A stretch of 42,619 nt of DNA from Spirogloea muscicola (taxonomy: Eukaryota > Streptophyta > Zygnematophyceae > Spirogloeales > Spirogloeaceae). Under the pieces are notes generated by a model, which saw nothing but the letters and a program-made list of their open reading frames with translations, was not told where the DNA came from and did not search any database. Location of the stretch: the NCBI GenBank assembly GCA_009602725.1, contig WELB01000165.1:33039-75657 (forward strand), read 5' to 3'. The position numbers were made by a program, and so were the translations under genes. This document shows positions 30,045 to 39,166 of this stretch, piece after piece. Positions within the stretch are counted from its first letter, which is position 1. Each line of letters begins with the position of its first letter.

Positions 30045-30705
30045 GGTCGGCGAGAAGAAGTGCGCGCCCACAGAGAAGAGGGCTGGCAAAGCCAGCCCAA
30101 AAAGAATGGACAATGTCCAAAGCCAAAGAAAGAGGTGCCGAAAAAGGACTACACTACCAAACACGACAACGCACTAGATAAGCTCAGTACCCGCGAGTGA
30201 GCAACATCAGGTCGGAGTAGCTCGTGGCAGGGAAGGAGGCACTCCGCCGAGACCCAGAGGCGGCGGCCAGAGCACGTCCTGCTCGCGTGTGGACGGCGTG
30301 GGCAAGGGATCGTTGAAACGATACCGCCAGGCGCATGCAGAAGACCTGGGCTAAGGAACCGGCGGCGTTGATGCCGGGCAGCGCCCCTGGCAGACCCTGC
30401 CGCCGGTCAATGGCCTGACGGGCAAGCCGTTGGAGAAGATCCAGCCAGCGGCTGCCGAAAGAGAAAGTGCTCGCCCATTGAAAATAGGGGCTGGAAAAGC
30501 CAGCCCAAAAAAGAATCAAGCCCCGTGAACGTCGATCGCCGGGGCCGCGAAGTCGTCACCAACCGAGTGGTCGGCATTTACGCTCTTTACCCCGGGCCGC
30601 CAGGCCGACCGCATGCCCTGCAAATGACGCCGAGCCGACCTGGTGGGATTGGCGGAGCGAGGCTTGCCTGGTTGCGCCGCGGGGCCCAACCCAGCGGGTC
30701 CGCAC
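30045..30705 (-). mobile_element. Family 1 LINE copy (about 600 bp without its insertion)
   Basis: Tail (GTGCGCGCCCACAGAGAAG), UTR, antisense coding end: LMLLTRGY-stop at 30184, AAASGSRRSASFPA, SLAQVFCMRLAVSFQRSLAH, SRWLDLLQRLARQAIDRRQ, AIDVHGA, then SVGDDFA and HAVGLAARGKERK. It carries a 59-bp tail insertion. Confidence 0.8.
30462..30520 (-). mobile_element. 59-bp tail-only LINE insertion inside a LINE ORF
   Basis: The empty site CCGAAAGCCCCGTG is seen at about 18906-18919. Here AGAAAGTGCTCGCCC...AAAAAAGAATCAAG is inserted after GAAAG. AAG at both edges may be a 3-bp target duplication. It holds one hairpin and is in the same orientation as its host. Confidence 0.82.
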
Positions 30706-30720
30706 CAGAGGGCCCTCGTA

Positions 30721-31045
30721 GCAAAAGAAAGTGCTCGCCCATTGAGAATAGGGGCTGGAAAAGCCAGCCCAAAAAAGAACCAACAAAGGATGAGAAGGGG
30801 GCCAGGGGAAGCGCTAAGGAAAACAAGCACACAGAAACAAAGCAGCTACGGATCACTCAGTAACCCCTGCTAAGCAGCCGCAGGTCGGAGATGCTAGGCC
30901 AGAGGTAGCAGCGAGGGCTCTGCCGCCCCGCAGGTGCAGCGCGCGGGCCATCGACCGCTGCAGCGAGACGGCCAAGCGCATCCGGTACACCTGCGCTAGC
31001 GACCCGGCTGCAGGAAAGTCCACCCAGTCGTAGCTCCCTGGCACC
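30721..31045 (-). mobile_element. Family 1 LINE copy
   Basis: Full alpha tail (AAGAAAGTGCTCGCCCATTG), UTR, stop and DLRLLSRGY region near 30860-30890, ALAATS, HLRGG, SLQRSMARAL, RMRLAV, SLAQVY and DFPAAG to about 31030. About 325 bp, close to the 12215-13285 copy. Confidence 0.85.
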
Positions 31046-31239
31046 TTAGCCCGTGCCCCCTGCCCGGTACACGCGGCGCTCGTGGGCCCCCGGGACCCAC
31101 GAGCTCTACTTTGATCTACACAAGCTGACGAAGAGATTACTGAGCGCCCACTTTCAGAAGTCATGGAGAATGCCATGATATTTGCCTCCCGGCCCTGCTT
31201 TGCCTCGTAACATTATCTTCTGTACATTCTTTTGGAAGA
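31046..31239. other. Unassigned spacer
   Basis: No feature recognised. A CATTCTTTTGGAAGAGC at about 31215 is tail-like. Confidence 0.4.
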
Positions 31240-31560
31240 GCTATTCATTTGGGCTGGCCTCTCACACTCATCTCCCTTCAGCGGTTCATGGCCCACGCCT
31301 TGCACCTGCGTGCTGGCCGTGCTCTCGCTGCAGCCTGTGGCTTTCGCCAGGGGGGTTGTTTTCCAGCAGTTAGTCTGTCGGATGTGAGGCTCCTCACTCG
31401 TACTTATTTAGTGGTTCATCCTACCCCAATTCTGAGATAGCGCTTATGGCCCCTCCGTAACTTGGCCCTTCGAACCTTGCCAATTCCGTCCGGGCTGGCT
31501 TCTCACAGCCCTTTACCCCCCTTAAAGTACTTTTTATTTATTAGAAGAGCCACTTTTTTC
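31240..31560 (+). mobile_element. Family 1 LINE 3' end, VHP subfamily
   Basis: LQRFMAHALHLRAGRALAAA, then GFRQGGCFPAVSLSDVRLLT, RTYLVVHPTPILR-stop at about 31438. UTR with TTCGAACCTTGCCAATTCC and GGGCTGGCTTCTCACAGCCC follows, then a PolyT-rich GAGCCACTTTTTTCC end. Confidence 0.78.
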
Positions 31561-31636
31561 CTCACACGGTCGCGCACAGCGTTGGGCCCGAGCGCTTGTC
31601 TACTGCGACGTGGCTTGCCGAGTGAAATTAGGTGGA

Positions 31637-31770
31637 ATCAAGAAAGTGCCCGCCCATTGAGGATAGGGGCAGGAAAGCCAGCCCAAAAAAGAGTGAACAG
31701 AGTACGAGAAGGGGGCCAGGGGAAGCGCGAAGAAAAACAAGCACACAAAGAAACAAAGCAGCTACGAATC
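31637..31770 (-). mobile_element. Family 1 LINE tail-only copy (alpha-type)
   Basis: AAGAAAGTGCCCGCCCATTG, a hairpin with one arm changed (GGGGCAGGAAAGCCAGCCC), then the UTR up to CAGCTACGAATCAC, ending just before the stop codon of the parent ORF. Confidence 0.75.
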
Positions 31771-34224
31771 ACCGCCCTGGCGATCGGTGCCTCAGGCAGG
31801 CAGCACGGTGCACAGGACACCCCCTGGAATAAGTGCTTCTTCTTTCCGGCCCATTTGGACAGTATCCATGCTTTCTGGCTGAATTCATCATAGCCATCGG
31901 CCACCTTTCGATCAAAGTGCCATCGATGGCTCATCCGTGTCAATCTGACAGAGATGGTGAACTGCTGCATGTGTGGACTCGGAAGGCAGGACTGTTGCAC
32001 TGTGTGACAAAATGAGAGGACGGCACTTCCAGCTTATTGTTGTTCAAGGAGTCTATCCTATCTGCTCGTGCCACAAATGGCATCAGTGCTTATAGTCGTC
32101 TTGCCGCCCGCGCCGCTCAGATTAAAGCATACTCATATCCGAAAATTAGAGGTTGTGACCCACCTTGACGAGCTGTGGCGGGTGCCGGCTAGGCAGTGGC
32201 GGGATGCTAGTAGCTGAATGATGGATGGTCCCAGGCCACAGCCAGATTGGCCATTGAAAACCGGGTGAGCTATATTCATAAATTAGAGATATAGAGCAGA
32301 CGGTCCGCACCAACGCGTTAAGTTCAGTGATCGAGCATGAGGGAGTGGAGGGCCGAGACCGAGCGATCCACTCGTTCTGGTATCTTCCTTGGGACGATTA
32401 TACAGATCACCAGGGCCGCAGCAGCCAATCTCTTAATGGCGGGCATTGTTCGAACGTTGCAGGCAGCGCCAAGAAGACACGGACGAGGGCGCTAGGCCGA
32501 GCTGGCGCCAAAGAGCCTTACCCCGACAGTATGTCGTCGACCAGTGCGTATACTGGAGCATGTGCTAGGCAAGCTCGTACTTGCCTTGACTACTATCTTC
32601 TCAAATCAGTCTTGAAGCTGGTGGACTCATGAAACTTGACCCAGTGCCACTCGAGCAATTATGAAACTGCCTTGGGCATCGGTTGGCTGCATTCAGTGAA
32701 CCTTTGCGGTCTTTCTTCAAAGAGAAAGACTTGTCCTTTTGTATCGACTTGTCGTGCCCTGTAACGCTGGCCCAATTGATAAGTCGACTTTGCTGGCTCT
32801 CCAATGGACCCGCTTCGAGTTTTAGGTACAATAACTGCTCTAATCCGATCCGAGCGATGTGCTTCAATGGACTGTGTAGTCTCGCATCTGAATAGTCATC
32901 ACGTTGACTGTGGACCGGACTTAATTAGAGCTTTATACTAATTTTGCCTTGCTCCAATTGGGACTGCTCCTGCGGAATCTGGATGCCGTCTACTAGATCT
33001 GGACAAGCATTACTAGGTCAGGAGAGAGCACTACTCTTCGTGGAGGAGACCTTGACGCAGTGCTTCTTGTGCATGAGTCTGAGGGCCACCTTAATTTACA
33101 CGCAAATTCTTGTGGTGGCCTGACTTTCTGGCATGGCTGAAGGAGATAGACGTGCCACAGGGTTACGCCTGATGATAACTCGGCAGAGATGAAGGATCAT
33201 CACTACGCTGAGGTGTGTCTGTTGAGTTCAGGGCAGCCGGGCAGCATTGTCAAGAGAGAAGGTGCTAACCTTATTCGGACCTAATGACGTTCATGAGGCT
33301 GCGAGGATTGTCTACGTCTCCAGCCAGTGTCGCATCTTATGAAGAGCAAGGAAAGGGTCCACAGAAGGACCAAGGTTACACTTCAGCTTTGTTCTGTCAC
33401 CGAGATGTCATGCTTGTGGAAAAGCAGGGAAACAAAAGAAACACGGCAAGCCACAGCTGCAAACAATGTTGCTAGTGGCTCTCATTACTGAAGAGCGGGA
33501 CACGCAGGATTGCAATGCTTGTAGATGCATCTCCATGAGTTACATGTATACTCGGGGAAAGCTTTGCCGCAGGGAAGGCATGAAGATCAGCGTATCAGCC
33601 TGCCTACTTGGTAGAGGCCACACGCAGATCATGAAGTTGTAACTGTTGTTAAAGGGCAGCAGCAAATTATGTGGTTTCAGCTGCATTTGCCCTTTCAGAC
33701 GTGCAAGAGGACGCAATTCATACTCTAGAGAAAGGGTAAGTCAGACGCAAGATTGACAAGCCTGTACTGGAGAAGAGAGCTGATGTCTTGCAACTTCTGG
33801 CTGCGTCATACTCTGCCACGCAGTTTGGCTCTTTCACCGATGGTCATGGAAGTGCTGCAACAAGCACTGCGCACCCTGAAGCTAATGCGAAACTCAAGTA
33901 CATTTTCTCAGCACATCAAAGCTAAGTCAGAATAGGCAAGGCACTCAAATGGGAGGGCTCTTCTAGCCAACCAAGCTTGTAGCAATTGTCATGACTATCC
34001 CTCTTATTTCCCGACATTTGACAATCTCCTGTCCTTGAGAGATGGTCATCTTGCTAAATCGCCTCCCGTGTCAGCCGTCATGTGCTGTTGTCAACCTGCT
34101 GCTGCTATTTTGCCTTACTTGGCAATGCCAGTCGCACACCATTTGCCAAGTCTCAAGGGAGCCCACGGACCGGTTGGCGATACCAACAGACTACTCTGTG
34201 CAGAGGCAGGATCCGCTGAAGGGC
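31771..34224. other. Gene-poor, apparently unique region
   Basis: About 2.45 kb, AT-richer, without LINE tails in its core (32050-33950). No frame longer than about 100 codons stands out; the longest on the plus strand (32327-32632) has no recognisable motif. It could hold the promoter or a distant first exon of the PLD gene, or a non-coding transcript, but nothing in the sequence decides this. Confidence 0.5.
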
Positions 34225-34490
34225 GAAGAAAGTGCGCGCCCATAGAGGCGAGGGGCTAGCAGAGGCCAGCCCGAGAAGAATGGACGGAATTCGAAGAGCC
34301 AAGAAGATGCCTATAAGAGAAAGTGGCACAGCTAGACACAAGACGACGCAACGGGAAGCTCAGTAAGCCCTGCTAAGCAGCCGCAAATTGGAGAAGCTGG
34401 GCTCCTGGTAACGGGTCCCCAGGCCAGCGCCAGAGGCCGCAGCGAGGGCACGACCGGCACGCAATTGCAACGCGGCCGCCTCGTTGTTCG
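34225..34490 (-). mobile_element. Family 1 LINE copy, same subfamily as 15920-16430
   Basis: Tail (GTGCGCGCCCATAGAGGCG), UTR sharing ACACAAGACGACGCAACGGG with the 15920 copy, stop and LLSRA region near 34360-34380, ALAAALA, then truncated at about 34480. Confidence 0.78.
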
Positions 34491-35018
34491 GCTCAGAAGT
34501 CTAAGTTATCAATCAATACATCACCACCATTAACCTTAAGTGGTGAGTCGACGGTCGAGATTTACACGGCAGTATTTCTCGGGGCTGCCGAGCCCCTGGA
34601 GCTCCGAGGAGCCGCCACGTGGCGCGCTGGGCAGTTGGCAAGTTCCTCGGCGGGCCGACCGCCGCTGCGCCTGGGAGGCACCGCCACATTCGGCGGAGCC
34701 TCGCCACATTTGGCGCCGCCGCCGTGGGCGCCAAAGGAGGCGCGCCTCGCCCCTGGCTGCCGCCAATCTGGCGGCGAACTTGGGCCGCCCCCACAACAGA
34801 GGCCTGGCCCAACGGGACCCCGCCTGACTGGCGGAGGCCGAGAAGCCCGCCGCATTCTGCGCCGCCGCCGCCGCCGCCCCCGCCGCCGCGGCAGCGCCGT
34901 GCTCNGGCGTCCAGTCCGGCCTCGTCGGCGTGAGCGCCAGCCCGCGCCTCCCGCGGCAATGGCGGCGGCGGCGGCGGCGGCGGCGGTGCTGAGGCGGCCG
35001 CGGCGGCGGCAATGACAG
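34491..35018. other. GC-rich 5' region of the PLD gene with an N
   Basis: Rich in GCC/CGG triplets with an N at 34905. The first PLD exon, encoding the N-terminal strand of the C2 domain, should lie in or above this stretch. A candidate donor (GTCGGC|GTGAGC at 34930) precedes the acceptor at 35017-35018, but the upstream sequence does not read as a C2 start, so I do not call it. Confidence 0.5.
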
Positions 35019-38000
35019 GTGTACGACCGCGTGGAGAATCTGGTGTCGCGCGACCGGGCGTACGCGACGGTTGACGTGGGGCTGGACCGCCCCGGGCGCA
35101 CGCGCATGGTGGACAACCTGCGGGCGCCGGCGTGGGGCGACGCGCTGCGCATCCCCGTGGCGCACGACACCGCCGCCGTCGTGGTGTCCGTCAAGGAGGG
35201 CAACACCGTGGGCGCCGAGCTCGTCGGCCGCGCGTCCGTGCCGGTGGCGGCGCTTCTGCCCGGCGACGCGCTCGACGGCTGGTTCGAGCTCGTCAAGGAC
35301 GGGCGCAATGCCAACCCCGCTGCCGCCGCCGCCGGCGACGGCGCGAAGCTGCGCCTCAGCCTGCGCTTCGTCGCCGCCACCGCCGACCCCGCCTACCGCG
35401 CCGGCGTCCCCGGCGACGGCTCCCGCTTCCCTGGCATCCCCTTCACCTACTTCCCGCTGCGCACTGGCTGCCGCGTGCGCCTCTTCCAGGACGCCCACGT
35501 CCCCAACGGCCTCCTCCCGCGCGTCCACCTCGCCGGCGACCGCGTGTACGAGCCGGGGCGGTGCTGGGAGGAGACGTTCGCTGCCATCGCTGGCGCGCGG
35601 CACCTCGTCTACGTCGCCGGCTGGTCCGTCAACACCGAGACCACGCTCGTGCGCGACCTGGAGCGGCCGGTCCCGGGCGCCGTCGGCGTCACGCTCGGCG
35701 AGCTGCTCAAGCGCAAGGCGAACGAGGGTGTTGCCGTGCTCGTGATGCAGTGGGACGACCGCACCTCCTCCCAGCTGCTCCACAATGCCACCGGCATCAT
35801 GAACACGCACGATGTGAGGGCCCCCGTGGTCTTGGTCGCCTACAGCAGCGCAAGCTCTTGTGGCACTAAACCACGAGAACTTGTCCGTGGCTCTTATTGC
35901 CACATGACAACCGCACGTCTTGCACATTTTTGCAACACCAAGAAAATCATAGTCACCTTCAAGACATGATGAAGACTACTACTCATACACTTCATGCTCA
36001 CAGAGCAGAGCAACCACCTTCGCAACGAGGGTCGCAGGTGCAGGATTAGTCAGTTGCATCTCATCAACTCATCTGTGCTTCATTTCAAAGCAATCTCATC
36101 AGTCGTGTTGCTTGACCTGAGTCCTGGCACAGGAGGAGACGCGCATGTACTTTGCGGGCACCAAGGTGCACTGCTTCCTGTGCCCGCGCAACCCGGCCAA
36201 GAACCTTACCATCTCGCAGGGCGCGCAGATTGGGAACCTCTTCACGTGAGCACGCCTGTCGCCTGCAGCGCTTCACTTCACCTTATGCTCGCGTTTGCCT
36301 TGGCGCCACTGACGCCCGCTGCTCTCCTGCGGCCACACAGCCACCACCAGAAGATGGTGGCCGTCGATGTACCAGCGGACGTGTCGCACCCGCTCGATGG
36401 CCGCAGGCGGATTGCATCTTTCGTGGGCGGCATCGACCTCTGCGGCGGTCGCTTTGACACTCAGGCGCACTCGCTTTTCGCGACACTCAGCACGTACCAC
36501 GCTGCCGACTACCACCAGGCTTGCTTTGAGACGGCGGCACAGGAGCTCGGCGGGCCCCGTGAGCCATGGCATGACATCCACGCGCGCGTGGAGGGTCCCG
36601 CCGCCTGGGACCTGCTCTTCAACTTTGAGCAGCGCTGGCGGAAGCAGGCTGGCACCAAGCTCGAGGCGGAGCTCCTACCCATCGCCCAGGTTGCGGCTCT
36701 TGACCCGCCTACCGCGGTCATGGAGGAGGCCGACCCAGACACCTGGACTGTTCAGATACTGAGGTCCATTGACAGCGCCTCAGTCGCCGGCTTTCCCGAC
36801 ATGCCGGAAGACATGTCTGCCGCCGGCCTCGTCAACTCCAAGAGCGACACCGTCGACCGCAGCATCCAGGTGCCTTGTTGAGCATCTCGGTAGCCCAAGG
36901 CTGGCTGTCAAGACACTCCAGAAGCAGACAATAGATGCTGCGCTAATGCCCTTTATGAGTTGTGGACTTTGCATCACATTCATACCCCTGCCATCCTCTC
37001 AGAAAAGCCTGCACAACATGGATGGGTCATGGTTGGGGTACGTTTAAGAGCTGCGCCTGTATCAGAAGAAACCCTGAAGCTGTTGCTGACAGAAGTTGGG
37101 ATCACCCCCCAAACCTGCAGAACGGGTACATTCACGCCATCCGGCGTGCGCAGCATTTCATCTACATCGAGAACCAGTACTTCCTGGGATCAAGCTTTGC
37201 ATGGGAGGCCGACCAGGCGTGCGGTGCGTTCAACATGATCCCCATCGAGATCGCGCTCAAGATCGTGCAGAAGATTGAGGCGGGTCAGCACTTCGCTGCG
37301 TACATTGTTGTGCCCATGTACCCCGATGGCGTGCCGTCTGGCGGGGCCTGCCAGGCCATCCTCCACTGGCAGGCTAGGACCATGTCGATGATGTACCGGC
37401 TCATTGCTGCGGCTCTACGCCGCGCGGGCCGCATGAACGAGCACCCACGCGACTACCTCGCCTTCTTCTGCCTGGGCAACCGGGAGCTGCCGGTTCCTCA
37501 CGAGTATGTGGCACCCAAGACACCCACGGAGAAGTACTACCGGCGTGCGCAGGAGCACCGCCGCTTCATGGTCTACGTACACGCCAAGATGATGATAGGT
37601 CAGCTGTCCACCCCGTCACATCTTCCTCGGTCATTTGCAGCTTTCCACCCGGGCAACCCTTTGCACATTGTTCACCTGTGGTGGTCTCACAGTGCAAAGT
37701 GCTATGAGCCCACACTTTGCTGAGCCAAAGCACTCGAGTCTCCGACGCAAAAGGTAAATGTGGACCTTTCAGAGACACAACACGACTTATTGTCCTCTTC
37801 TCCAGTCGATTGTCCTCTTCTCCAGTCGATGATGAGTTCATCATTGTTGGCTCTGCCAATATCAACGAGCGGTCACAAAGCGGGACGAGGGACACCGAGC
37901 TGGCCATGGCGGCCTTCCAGCCGCATCATACCTGGGCAACAGGGGCGCTTAGCTCCCCTCCCCCGAGAGGTGGCCCACCAGGGCCCCGCGGCGAGATCCA

Positions 38001-38421
38001 TGGCTTCCGCATGTCGCTATGGGCGGAGCATGTAGGCTCGTTGGACAACGTCTTCCTAGATCCTAAGAGGTGCGCGTGCCTCAGATTCATGAGTACCTCT
38101 CATTGCACAATTAGAACCGTGAGATTGTCAATTGCCACACTCTGATGTCGTGAAACGGGCCTGTTTGCGCCATGCTGAAATGAGAGTGTGTGCTGCAGCC
38201 TGGAGTGCATGCGGAAGCTGCAGGTGGTGGGAGCACAAAACTGGGCTGACTTCGCCGGCGAGCAGCTTGTGCTGCTCAAAGGCCACTTGATGAGCTACCC
38301 GGTGGTCATTGATCAGTTTGGGGGCGTGGGGCCGCTAGCTGGCCAGCACTACTTTCCTGACAGCCTTGCACCCATCCTGGGGACTAAATCTGGCATGCTT
38401 CCAGATATCCTTACCACATAA
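35019..38421 (+). CDS. PLD: Phospholipase D, plant C2-PLD type (first exon not found), six exons
   Basis: Exons: 35019-35813, 36133-36245, 36341-36869, 37121-37598, 37826-38069, 38199-38421; all GT-AG, phases consistent, about 793 aa. It hydrolyses phospholipids such as phosphatidylcholine to phosphatidic acid at membranes. Most of a C2 domain is present ([19 protein letters not shown]). HKD motif 1 is HQKMVAVD at the start of exon 3 of this model, and motif 2 is HAKMMIVD split by the fifth intron. Plant-PLD landmarks are [57 protein letters not shown] and the C terminus [14 protein letters not shown]. Length and order match plant PLD-alpha-like enzymes (about 810 aa), so only about 30-45 N-terminal residues are missing. 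Stop TAA 38419-38421. It converges with the RRM gene. Confidence 0.93.
37791..37830 (+). repeat. Exact 20-bp tandem duplication of a PLD splice acceptor
   Basis: TGTCCTCTTCTCCAGTCGAT occurs at 37791-37810 and again at 37811-37830. Each copy holds a polypyrimidine tract and CAG. Only the second acceptor (exon from 37826) restores the HKD motif; the first would add 20 nt and shift the frame. Confidence 0.95.
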
Positions 38422-39166
38422 GCCTTATTTAAGTTTGTGCAATAATGGGTACCAGCACTGGACCCATCTTAGTAGACATAGAGCTCCCTAAAGTCCAAGA
38501 TAATCTGGTATTTGAATGGTTGCCATTATCACACAGCAGGTAGAAGGGTAGTACTTCCTGACAGTACTATGCAAGCCATAATATGTTTCCTTGTATTTTG
38601 GTCTGCTGATCATTTGCTGTTGACTCTACTCCTCCTCTTGTGCTATCTGCAAATAGCATGAAGGCTCTAATAAGGATGTTAGATCCCCCGCATGTTAGAC
38701 CGCCATTTTAGCAGCTGCATTTCACCTGCCTGCTATTATGTGGTATTCGGTATGCTGTGATATACAAGACAACAGTTTTCATCACTACCCAACCTGATGC
38801 TGGCATTAAGTCCAACAAACATGCCTGTACCAGGGCGCAAATGAATGCAACGGATGAGATCACAGTAAAGCTCATAAACTTCAGATGTCTCATGAATGAC
38901 CAGGTACTTAGGGCTAGTTGCCAGCATCAAGTACGAGGACATTCAACATTTGCTACATCACCATGCTGCAGTTGACCATATTTGCACGGACCGGCTGCAA
39001 ATGAATTTTTAGGAAGTAGTCGGACAAACTCACACCTGTGGACAACTACCACAGATGCAAATGGTCGTAACCCAGGTCTTGCTGCTCATATTGACCACAC
39101 CAGCATCACAGACATTGTTGCTGGACTCACGGGCTTCATCATCGCAACTACAAATCAGCTCAGCAA
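38422..39166. other. Convergent intergenic region, PLD and RRM 3' ends
   Basis: About 745 bp of AT-richer sequence. It should contain both 3'UTRs. No TGTAA stands out close to the PLD stop; CAATAATGGG at about 38441 is the nearest A/T-rich element. No other gene seen. Confidence 0.5.

Noticed and set aside
32450-32470. GTTCGAAC resembling a tRNA T-loop
   Set aside because: No matching acceptor stem, D-arm or anticodon arm could be placed upstream.
9565-34490. Possible CRISPR-like array of regularly spaced palindromes
   Set aside because: Spacing is irregular, orientation is mixed, the palindromes belong to LINE tails, and the genome is eukaryotic.
34536-35927. Very long minus-strand open frame (over 450 codons) opposite the PLD exon
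   Set aside because: It is the shadow of a GC-rich plus-strand exon that matches PLD motifs codon by codon; the minus frame has no recognisable domain.
37017-37120. Plus-strand frame before the PLD exon at 37121 as coding
   Set aside because: The preceding bases are a normal intron end (AAACCTGCAG); the plant PLD alignment resumes only at [10 protein letters not shown].
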